Shown here: in pieces, positions 47,701 through 59,700 of the stretch | Position numbering within the stretch: the first letter of the stretch is position 1 | How the letters are laid out: each line of letters begins with the position of its first letter | NCBI GenBank assembly: GCA_023053575.1 | Contig: JAKZAP010000001.1 | Location: forward strand, 26,492,533-26,556,532 | DNA length: 64,000 nucleotides | Direction: 5' to 3' | Source: Branchinecta lynchi | Taxonomy: Eukaryota > Arthropoda > Branchiopoda > Anostraca > Branchinectidae | Notes under the pieces: model-generated | The model's input: only the letters and a program-made list of their open reading frames with translations | The model's database searches: none | Told to the model about the DNA's origin: nothing | Made by a program: the position numbers and the translations under genes

Positions 47701-50700
47701 TAAAACGACAACGAAACTTTGCAGGCATATTAGCGACCCGAATTATCTTGACTTAAGAACCTGACACAACATACCCCCGGAAACTTCCGTTCCTAGATCC
47801 GAGCATTTTTTGGGGAGCACGAGAAGAGAAATATGGAAACTGACTTCTATAAATTGCAAACGAGTGGTCTGATTCGAGTGAAACTTTATGGGTGATACGA
47901 ATCGATGGCCTCGACATGTAAAACATGCGTTCGAACCATATGCGACCACGATTAGGGGAATTGGGTGTGGGGAGACTTTTGACATGCACAAAAACCAAAC
48001 GGATGGACCGAATGAGATGCAAATTCGACAGTGCCGAGTTTATGCGGACTAGATTTGTTATTTGGCGTCCGGGCCGAATTCCGCCAAGGTAGGGGGGGGG
48101 GGGGGTACTGGAAACTTGCAGATAGGCTAAGCTCCAATTTCAGTAAAACTTGATGGACAGGAACAGGGAATTAAGAGATTGGGCCCGAACCGGCTCCGAA
48201 AACGTTGGTGGGAGGGGGGGGGTACCGGAACTTTCCAAAAATGCTCAGATTCGAGTGAAACTTGATAGATGGTATAAAAGAAGATGCTTTAGGTGGTCGA
48301 TTTTTTATATTCCGAACCAGATTCGGCCACGGTAGGTCGTGATAGAGTGGGTACCGGAAATCGTGTAGCACGTCTAGGGATCAAACAAATGGATTTATTG
48401 GGATGAAAGTTTGAACAGTCATGTGCATTTGCTACAGACAATCGAGACGATGCCGGAACTGCTCAGAAATGAGTGAAACTAAATATCCTATTTCTATTTC
48501 CGAACCGCATTTTTGGATGGCGGGTGTATTTTGTGACGTTCTCATCTACTTTCTTGTACAGCCTACTCGTACAAGTGCCATATGAGCTCGTAGCTCTTGT
48601 TTTGTCTTATTTTGTATACCCTGAGGGGCTCAATCAGTTTATTGACCTAAGTCTTTGTAGTCAGTTTTACCTTTTTTTTAAAGATCTATTTTGAGCTTGC
48701 CTGTGGAAGGCTGTGCTTCAACTTGCCAAAGAGTCGAGCCAAGTCCTTATTTAAAATGGCAGCTAAGGCGATCTGAAAGTCGAAAATGCTAGAAAGCTCC
48801 CAATCTGATTCCTTTAATGCAGAGTACCAGCGGGAGCTACAGTGCTGCCATCATGTTCGACGATCCATCATTAGCTAATGACAAGCTACAAATACTCAGC
48901 ACCACAACTGGAACTGCGAGCGGGTCTCAAGTAACCGAGTACAGAATACGAAACCTTGACCCGACCTTCTTCGACTATGAGCTGGGTAACAGAAGGAAGA
49001 TCAGTTTCAAGGTAAGTGTTATTTAAGTGTTATTAGTTATATCTAGGATTTTCACTTTTTTGTTTCTGTTGTTTGTTTTTTGGGATTCCAAAACGTAAGT
49101 GGAGGGATACCTATGACATCGCAAAAATGTCCGTCTGTCCGTCTGTAAGCACGATAACTCTCGAAGGCAATGAGATATTTTGATGAAACTTGGTGTGAGG
49201 ATTCATTGGGTTAAGTGTAAGGTCAAGTTCGTAGATGGGCTATGTAGCTCCATATTTAGGGGTGGGGGTTCAAATTAAGGGACAAACAAAATATTTTTAA
49301 ACAGCTAATGTGATAGTCGATTATGGGGTAAGAAGGCATGCTGAGCACGGTAGTGAAAACCATTTTCACGCCGGACAAGTAGTTCGTCCGGAATCCGGTA
49401 AAAACCGGCAAATTGGTTAAAAGTAAAAGTTTGATTTGAAGTTGATTAAGTAGTCGATTTAGGGGTAAGAAGACATGCTGAACACGATGGTGAAAAAATT
49501 TTGTCGCCGAACATGTAGTTAGTCCGAAATCCGGCGAAAACCGGAAAGTTGGTTGAAAGTAAAAGTTTAATTTGAAGTTGATTAAATGTTTGATTTATGG
49601 GTAAAAAGACATGCCAAACACGGTGGTGAAAATAATTCTCGCGCAAAGTTGATTAGATGTTCTTTATAGGGATAAGGAGACACGCTGGTTTTGTTCCTGA
49701 ATTTTTTGTATTGCTGGACTAGTAGTTCGGTCGGAAATCGGCAGGAAGTCTCGGTCAGTATCGTCAAAATAGATATGGCTTATAGAGGTATATCTGAACT
49801 TGGTTTTCTCTGATGATTAGCCTGTCCAAGACTGGATCTGGTGAAGACAAGACCCGATTGTCTGAATCAAATATTAGATTTTTGGGATCCCATCGACACC
49901 TTCGGTCTTGTTTCTTATAGCCTACGTGATTTGTTTTTGTGGTAGTTGCTATGGCCAGTTGGCTTTTGCAATAAATATCATATCAAATATCAAATCATTA
50001 TGGCAGCAACAAAAGTGCTGGAAAGATCCAGTATCAAGTTTTACTAAAAATGCAAAATCGCTCATGCGTCAAAAAAAAAGTAAAAGTAAAAAAAATTACT
50101 GAAAGGCCAAAGAACCATTTACCCTGGACACGGAAGGGTGTTTGGGGAAGGGGGAAACATCCCGATATGTCTATAAGCTACCAAATTTGAACCTTAACTC
50201 TATCACGGTTCAACAACTTGACTCACGGGCAATCTGGGCCCCGCTGTCCTTGATAGGGAAGGGTGGGGGAGACGGAACTAGTTCTAATGAATGTCATCGT
50301 TCTTCATATCCCCAGCTGTGGTCAAGTGACAGACATTTGTCTCTTGAAAATCTGGGGCTGATGAATCGGGTAGGTGTAGTAGGTTCACAAGAAGCGGCAA
50401 AAAAGCGAAAATGGAAAACCGGCTTCATCGGCCGCAAGAGTGGGTTCTTCAAAAATGAAGACCCAACTAAATACTGAAGCTGGACGCAGCCGATGATTTT
50501 TTTTTCTTTATTGCAAAATATATTAAATTTAAAACATGTGTAAACGAGGATTTAAGTTTATCCTAATGGAAGTTTATCATAATAGACATGCTTAAAATGT
50601 GCCCAACTGTGTTAGTAATTAAGCAACTAAATCTAGCCAGAATATTTCAAGTTTTTGCCTAGTTTAAGGCGAAAACTTCAAATAATCGATCAAGGAAAGT

Positions 50701-53700
50701 TTGCTTTGCTGGCCCGTTTTGGCAGTCCTCTCTACAATAATTCTTAAATGGATATACCCTTCCTCCTTGTTCATCTTTCTCTTTCCAATAGCCTTTCCTT
50801 TCCTGTTATTAAACAGTATTGCCCCTCCCCTCTTCGCAGGAGTAGGAAATCCTCGTTCAAAGTGGATCGCACGCTACCGTCCTTCGGAAACATTACCCCT
50901 GCTCTAAGGGTACATTTTCAGCGTGAATGGCTCTGTTGGATGCAGGTTGGATGCCATCTATTGTATTGGATGCCAAGCTCAGCGGCCGTTTTTACCTGAA
51001 AAGCTCGACAGGTGACATCGCCATCCAGGATTATTGTCGCATGAATGGCTGTTGATCTCGATGGAAGATGCCATTCAAGTGAAAATGTCACTGGAAGATA
51101 CCAACCATACGTCTCGGGGATGAGCAAGATGCCATCTTCCTCTGACCTGCCCGCGGTTCAACTTGGCTCGAAAAGCATCGTTTCTCGAGCGTCGTTGAAT
51201 GGGAGGCACCCATACACCTAGACGGTGACGTCACCGTTGAGCTTTTCAAGTGAAAATACCAACTGAGATAGATGGGAAGTGGGAACGACGTAGAAACACT
51301 TATCACCATGAACATCCGATAGAGCCATCTACACAAAATTTCCCCCAGCTTTTCCTCTATCTCAGCACATTGTCCTGTAGAGGACACAACTTTCGCGTGG
51401 ATGGCATCTTCGGTCGAGCAGCTCAACCGCCATGCACTCGACCTCTAATATACCATCCATGGCTTTTATAGATTCTCGTTGCCAGGTAATCGTCACTGAA
51501 GATGCTGACCCGTCGCACAAAAATAGTGAGAACTTCGAAATGACCGTCTCGGATGTAAATGACAATGCTCCAAAGTTCCTGAACGAGCCAGAAGATGGAT
51601 ATGTCGTTACTGTATTAGAATCTACTGCTGTTGGTACTCCTCTGAATATTAATTTTGAAGTGGTCGACGACGATGTGACTCCCGAGTTTGGAGTAACGAG
51701 TCTGAGGTAAGTACACTATTTTTGAAGATTTCTATGATATTCTCAGCTACAGCAATCGCTATCGGCGACCGTCCATGGTCTTTCAGTTATTCGGACAGAT
51801 TTGCATCTTTATTACGTTTAATGACGACGATTGACTGCTGTTCCACAGGTGCTAAATTGGACTTGGACCCGTTTTTGTCTTTATTTATCCAGAAGGCGAA
51901 GCTAAATCGGGTCCTCCATTGGCTACCGTAAGCTGTCAGAACCGATCATAACGTATCGTAAGCGGCAATTTATGCGGTTTTCAGTCAATGAGAGCAAACC
52001 CTGTCCGGACGAGCACTGTTACGACGGACTTGCGATTGCTAGTGTAGGACCCACTTAACTAAAAAACCTCTGGAAGTTTGGGGTGTTCCACATAAAGCTG
52101 GATATCTGGAGGTGCCATAGAGGCAACCTATTTGATAGACAAGAAGTATGCGAAAGAATACTTAATTAACTCAATATGACACGCCAGTGAACCTCGGGAA
52201 GAACGAGAAACGTCGCCCGAATGACGATTCAAATCCTATTTCAACCAATCAACGGGGTTCATTGAAACAGCTGTGGTGACGCTTCCGGCTCTTCACATGG
52301 TGATTCTGCATCGGTACGAACAGTTAGAGTTAGTCATCAAGAGTATTAGGAGACGAGGAAAAGGAATAACGACTAACAGTCGTGATTGGAAGGTAAAAGA
52401 GACGTGGGGAACCAAAGAATTAGCCATCGTCTAACTCCATGAAATCTGAAACGATGACGAGACTATGCAGAAGCCCCAGACGGTTGAAGAGTGAATTATT
52501 CCTTTAACGTAATTAAAGCAGATTTTCAGCGAGGTACTGACAGGGTCGAGCTACACCCTCTGGCTTTCATTCTGTATTTCTACCCTTGCGAAACGCTTCT
52601 GAATTCTTTTACATTGATATTCCCTTATGGTTAAAGTTTGACTGAAAAGCCACTTTATTTTACATCTTGGATTTGAAGGCGATGAATTATTTTCAGTCTG
52701 CAGAGGTTTTTCAATTTTTTCATCACAATAAAGTGGCTTTTCATTGACTGAAAAGCCACTTTATTTTTCATCTTGGGTTTGAAGGCGATGAATTATTTTC
52801 AGTCCGCAGAGGGTTTTCAATTATTTCATCGTGGGCTCTAGTAGTGAAGTTTAATTCAGTTTGGTGGCCCGACGAAAATTTCACCCCGGTGCGGAGAATT
52901 TGAACCACATAGATAACGTGCAATGGACTATGTAGCGAAGCTCAGAAAATGTTGAGTTCCAGATTTTACTTCCAATGAAAGCCAACGATTGCGTGTATAC
53001 CCCAAATTATAATATTTTTTCTTTACCGATCTTCCACCGCTGAAGTCTAGTTGCTAAACATTTCATATTGAGTTGCAGGCGCCACGAAACCGAAAGATAA
53101 TTTCGTCCGATGAAGGTAGACCATATGATCAGCAACCTTAGTGGAGCGATCAAATAAACGCATTTTGTCGTATTTCAGTTCTGCTCAAGAACTTCAAGGC
53201 TTAACACATAGCCTAATGCCCTTCATGACTTTGCACCCATAATCCGAGGCGTTACTAGCAAAAATGTTTGGGGGGGGGGGGGACGAGGCATTTACCGACT
53301 GGCTGGTAATTTTTGCGGACTTTTTCTGCTGTTTTCAACAACAAAAATTACATTTTTGAAAAAATCGACTGACTTTAAGAAAAACCCACTGATTTTCAGG
53401 AAAACCGACTATTTTGACGAAAAATTGACCAATTTTCAGAAGAACCGACTGTTTTCATGAAAAAAATCAACCGTTTCATCGCGGCGCTTCGCGCCGACGC
53501 GGTTATTTTTTAACAACTGGCCAACAGCATTGGGGGAGGGGCGTCCCCCCTCCCCCAGTCGTGACGCCCCTGTCCACAATCATTACTTGTTCCCCATCTG
53601 ACTAATACTTGTCCTTTCAGCAATGTGCACATGAAAGCGGCTAGTTATTAGCGAAAGAGATTTTCCGAATATCCCATTTTCCCGTTGCATGGCCGAATCT

Positions 53701-56700
53701 ACATAAAGTTAAACCGAGGCCGACTTCTGACGTCATTTGTTATCGATAGACAGCTTCGGGCGAGTCGACCAAGAGTTCGAACCTTCTCAGTCCAAAATAT
53801 TTCATTTTCACTTGCTTGGTAAAAAAAAAAAAAATTCTCAAGTTCCCGACAGAAAAGAAATAAAGCGAGATTTAGTGTTTATTCGTTGACGCGAGTTGCA
53901 ATGAAGAACAAGAGAACCTAGTTATATTACTGACATGGATGCTTTAGTTCTGTTAGGCCCGAAAATGAGATTTTGTGTGGCTTTGCCAAGTTAAAGACGA
54001 GCTCAAAATACGCTGTTACGTACTCCTCCACAAAAGCTTCTAGCCCCTTTGCCCATCGCCTTTCATGCTTTCCTGCCAACTGCAGAGCACCAGAGTTCCT
54101 GTAAATGAGGAATTCAGCTTACACTGACTCATAAGTGAATAATTAAGTAAGTAAGTAAATATATTTGTAACCGACAAATGTTTTACAACAAAAGAGAGTG
54201 GAGTAGAGATAATAGAAAAAAAAATGAAAAGAACAAAGGCAACAGGAGAATACTTCCGAAACATACAATAGGGCAACAACTATCAAATAAAAAAAAAGTC
54301 TCAGTCGGGGATGAGGCAACAGACGTATTTCTGCCGGAAATCAGTGTCAATTTTTGTCAGCCGCGACAAAATGTCGGTAGCTCCGTAAGATTTAAATATC
54401 TTAGAATTACTATGGGACCGGGGCAGATACAGCAGAAACTTATAGTAACGGAAATAATCTATCCTTATTCTGGATAGATCCCGTCTGTCTAACGTGTCAA
54501 ACAATTAACAGTGACACATTCGTAAGTTTATGAGATAATATTTATTCCATAAAGCTGAAAAAACCATGGGAACAATAACAGGAAATAAAACCATAACCGC
54601 AGTCTATTCCGTATCACAGCTATTGTCTATTTTAAAATAAAAAAAATCCCTCTGACTCATGGCCACCTGAAGAAATTTTCCTAAATTTCTTATATCCCTA
54701 CAACTTTTACGCGAAGCGATAGCTAACCATCGGGTTCAAGGACACCTCTTGCTGATTCCACCTTTATATTTTCTCTGGGTCCCTTGTGAAGTTACTAGCT
54801 TCTGATTACTATCGCCATTGTTTCATAAGATTTTCTGGCGCTTTTTCAGACGAGCCTAGTTTTGCCAGTTAAGTACCATGAACTTCGCGCAAAGCCTCAC
54901 GTCCGCCGAGAACTCGTTTACACACTACTGCATGAGTAGTTTCAAAGTGTTGTTTTCATTCTAGAAGACATGGTGGACCTCTTTTGTGTTGCTCCGTTTT
55001 CCCAGTTTTTATGGCACTTGCCTTCCGGCCAAGTGCCATATTACCGATCACTTTTCCGTCGGTCGGTCAGTACGGTGTTTGCGAGTTCGGGTACTTTCAG
55101 ATGTGCTAGGACGATGAAACTTGGCAGGCGTATTAGGGACCAGACCAAACGAACTTGAAAATAGTCACCTGCCCGATCCGACCATCGTGGGGGAGGGAGG
55201 GGAGCCGGAATCCAGAATGTAGTGACAAACATAACTTTCGAACAGGTGATCAGATCTTAATGAAGCTTGATATTTGGAAAGACGTCATGTCTCAGATATC
55301 CCATTTCAAGTCCGGACCGAATCCGATGAAAGTGGGGGGGGGGTCGGTCGGAGGGGGAACCGGAAATCATGTAACACGCTTAGAGTGGAGCGATTGGGAT
55401 GAAACTTGGTGGGGAGAAATAAGTACAAGCCCTAGGTATGTCATTGACAAAACCGGACTGGATTCGTGCACTGTGGGGGAGTTGGAGGGGGGTTCCGGGA
55501 TTCCGGCGATACGGAGTTAAGTTACTTCCAGGTGGGCTAGGACAATGAAATTTGGGAGGCAAGTCAGGGATTTGACGGATCAACCAGTAAATAGTCAACT
55601 TCTCGATCCGACCACCATGGGGGAATGGAGGGAGGGGGAATCCCGAATTTTGAGGAATGTACAGCTTTGGAACGGGTGATCGGATCTTAACGAAATTTGA
55701 TATTTGAGAAGGCCTCGTGTCTCGGGTGACCCATTTAAAGTGTGGACCGGATCCGATGAATTTTTTATTTTTTTTTGGGGGGGGGGGGAAGTCAGAGTGG
55801 GGAACCGGAAATCTTGTGAGCGCCTAGAGTGGAGTGATTGGGATGAAACTTGGTGGGAAGGACGAGCACAAGAACTAGATACGTCGGTGATAAAATCGGA
55901 TCGGATTAGGGCACTGTGGGGGAGTCAGAGGGGGGAGGGATTCCGGAATTCCGATTATCGCGAGTTAAGCTAGGTATTTCCAAATTTGCTAGGACGATGA
56001 AACTTGGCCTGAACATTAGAGACTTGACATGATTGGTTAAGAAATAGTCAGTTCCCCGACCCAACCACCGTGGGTGAGTGGGGGGAGGGGGAATCTGGAA
56101 TCTTGAGGTATGTATAACTTTCGAACGATTGGTTGGATCTTAACGAAACTTGATATTTGGAAAAACCTCGTCTCAGATGTCCCATTTTAGGTCCAGACTG
56201 GATCCGATGAATGTGGGGGGGGGGGAATCTTGTGAAACACTTAGAGTGGAGTGATTGGGATGAAACTTGGTGGGAAGAACAAGGACACGAACTAGATACA
56301 TCAGTGACAAACCCAACCGGGCTCGGGCACTGTGAGGGGAGTTGGTGGGGGGGGGGGGGGGGGGCGGGGGGTCCAGAATTTGTTGGATGCGAATTAGCGT
56401 ACTTCCAGATGTGAAAAAATTTAAACTTGACAATAGTGGCTTAGAAATTGTCACTTCTCAAATCCGTCCATCCATTAAAGTACTAATCCTAATCTTAAAC
56501 TGCTAATCCTAACCACAAAGTGCCAAAAAATACGTTTAAGCAAAGTATAAATTTTAACTCAAGGGTCTTACTCATAATTACTTTTAGCACCCTTAAAGTG
56601 CGTTTCTTAACCGAAAAGTAAAAAAAAAAAATACTTTAACCAAACGATATATATCCATGACTCCCAAGGACCCATGATCATTTTTGCATCACAGGTTTTG

Positions 56701-59700
56701 CTTACAAGTGAATACAAACAATCATTTTGGGCAAAATATACATTTTCATGATTCCAATGAGCTTATCATAATTTTTGCTTTAAGAGCTTTCATTGCAGAT
56801 GAACCTCTAGCGCCCTTAAAGTGCGCATCATCACGGCCAAATGTAAAAATAAAATAGTTTTACGAAAAATACATTCTCGTGATTTCTAGAACCCATTATC
56901 ATTCTTAGATCAAGGGTTTTGGTTACAAATGATCACAACAAAACCCACGAATTGACGAATTCCTAATTTCATCCTCCGACCCAGCCTTGCAAGTGCCATA
57001 TGAGCTTCCAGCTCTTGTTGATCACCGCATGTCTGTTTGCAAATTTTTTGGTACAATTTTGCGTCCAGTCGCCACTTGTATAAGAGCGCAAAGGCTGGAA
57101 AAAGTCGATAAACGCTAACAGCAAAATGGCCGATTTCACGTCGAAAGAAGTGACATTTAAAAAAAAAAAAAAAAAATCTGAGCCGTTTCATCTTGAAAAG
57201 ATCAATTCGAGTAAGAATTATGGTTTAAGGACTTGCAAGTACTTTGAATTATTTGCTCAAACTTATTCTGAATATGTATGTATGTATGTATTGTACATGG
57301 AAAGCCCAACGGGCCATGGTACAAAACTATTATGCAAATCAAATACTAACTACAGATTCAACACACTTTCTGAATACAAAACAAAGAAAACTAACTACAC
57401 AGTTAAACACTTTAAAAGAACAAAGACCTGTGTCTCAGCCCCACCTGAACAAACACTGCCAGGTTTTTAATAGTAGTAAATGATCGACCCCCCATCAGAC
57501 CATTTAGCCACTCCTCATCGCCTGTCTGTCTCTGGAGCTGCTCCAACCTTAAATCATTGAGTTCCTGGCAATATGACATGAAATGGTCCACACTCTCTTC
57601 CGGCTCCCCACACATAGGGCACGAGTAAAGACCATCTACCGCACGCTCCCTCCCCAGGTATTTCCTTCTTGATCCCAACGGCAGAAAATTTCCCCTTAAA
57701 CCCATATAAGATTTTAGCTCTTCTCTCTTAAGGCCCGCTTTAAAATACACTTCTTCACCCCACACTCTCTTCCACTGTGAATACGACTTGAGAGACAGCG
57801 ACGCTAAGACCTCAGTATAAAGTAGTTTTTAAAATTTTGCGAGTCACAAACGTTTGTTCCTTACAGATATCAGCTGAACGCCGGTGTACTTGAAGGAAAG
57901 ATAAGGATCGACGAGAAAATGGGAACAATCAGCTTAATACAGGCTGTTGATAGAGAACAATTCTCAACTCCAGTCCAAGTCACAGTGACAGTATCAGACA
58001 TGTTAGGAGCGTCACCAGATTCAAAGGCAGTAACCAAAGCTGTGAGAGTTACCATAGGGGACGTGAACGATGAGAAACCGCGACTGACACTGGTAATATT
58101 TGTATAGATATTTATATAGGTGTTAACACTAAAGGGCCTAAAGGTTACAAGCCCGAGATTGAACTAAAAGCAGTAAAGGAAGGGCAAGGTGGAAGAGAAA
58201 ACCAGGAGGGGCATACTAAAACCAGGAAAGGTAAACCAAAATGAAGTAAGATGCACCAGAAATCGACAACTCAAAAACCTGGCAAGCCGCACCATGCCTT
58301 TCCTTTGCGTGTAGCATCCTGTGAGGGGTCGGCAACTTATATATTTAAAGTTCACCATTTCTTTCCTCATTCTGGTATTCTGTCGGTAGGTGACTAAAAG
58401 CCTAAGAGTCCAGTGAGGCAACTGACACATTTCAAGTCCACCATATCTTTTCTCGTCTTAGTATCTTCTCACGGGTAGTTCCTTAGAGTACTAAAACTAG
58501 GAAAGACACGACGAATATTAAGTTATTATTCCATAAGGGGTCGGCAACTGTCAAAATCTTTTCCATTTCTTTCTCTACCGAGTCAGTTCTTCGATCTAGC
58601 TGACTACTGAAAGGGTACTAAAACGAGGGTAGAAATGGTGAAATTTCAATAGTTGAGTTTTGCAGATACCATGGTTTCTGTTACCACGGTAACTGGACCT
58701 GCGAATAGTCGTTTTTTTTAGTTACCATGGTATCTGATATACGGTTGCTCTGCAAAAGACAGTTGCCAAAATTGCGCTTCTCGAAGTCATCCCAAAGAAA
58801 AAATGATATTCAGTCACAGCACTAAGTGTCAAACTTGTTTCCCAAAAATTTGTCAAAAATTGAAGAAAGTGAGATAACTTTTTCAGATACCACGATAGCT
58901 GCAAAATACCTTTTGACCGTGAGTATCAAATACCATGGTATCTGCAAAAACGCAACTAATCTGTCAGTTCCCGACCCGTTACAGGATACTAAACTGAGGA
59001 AAGGCACGGTGCACACTGCCAGTTTTTTCAATCGTCGATGTCTGATGGTGCATTTACCCTCGTTTTAGTTTGCCTTTCTTGTTTTAGCATGCTTGCCTGG
59101 TTTTCTTTTCTACCATCCCCTTCCTTTCCTTTTCTGCTTTTAGTTTTACACAAAGTGGCTGTCTCTAGCTTCTGCACTGTCAGAAATTTCGTAACAGATA
59201 GCGTATAACACTTTCAAGAATAAGACCTTTTCACTTAGAAATAAAGTGTTATGACCAATTAAGTTTACACTATTCGTGCCTAGATCTCCAACAACACCTT
59301 CAATTGGTAAAAATACTAACGAGAACGGAAGAAACATAACAGATAACATCCCAAAGTGTTATCTGTTGAAACCGCACATCCTTCTGTTGTCGTTATGTAA
59401 TTTCTGACAGAGTAGTATTTTTACCTATTGAAGGTGTTGTTGGAGATCTAGGCACGAAATATTGAAAACTAAATTGGTCATAACACTTTATTTCTAAGTG
59501 AAAAGGTGTTATTCTTGAAAGTGATATGCGCAATCTGTTATGAAACTTATGACAGTGTGGTTGTATCTGGTCTATGCGTTTGACCGTCTGCCGCTTTCCT
59601 TTCGGGGTTGTATTTTTATGATACCCTACGCTTTTTGAGGTCAGAATCTTCGTGTCCTGTCCTTTATATAAACCTGTCCAATATAAACTCAGTCACTCTT

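Noticed and set aside
57126..57470. 114-codon + frame starting at a possible ATG with a lysine run
   Set aside because: Driven by an A-run; no domain, and it overlaps the tail and 3-prime UTR of a minus-strand RT fragment.
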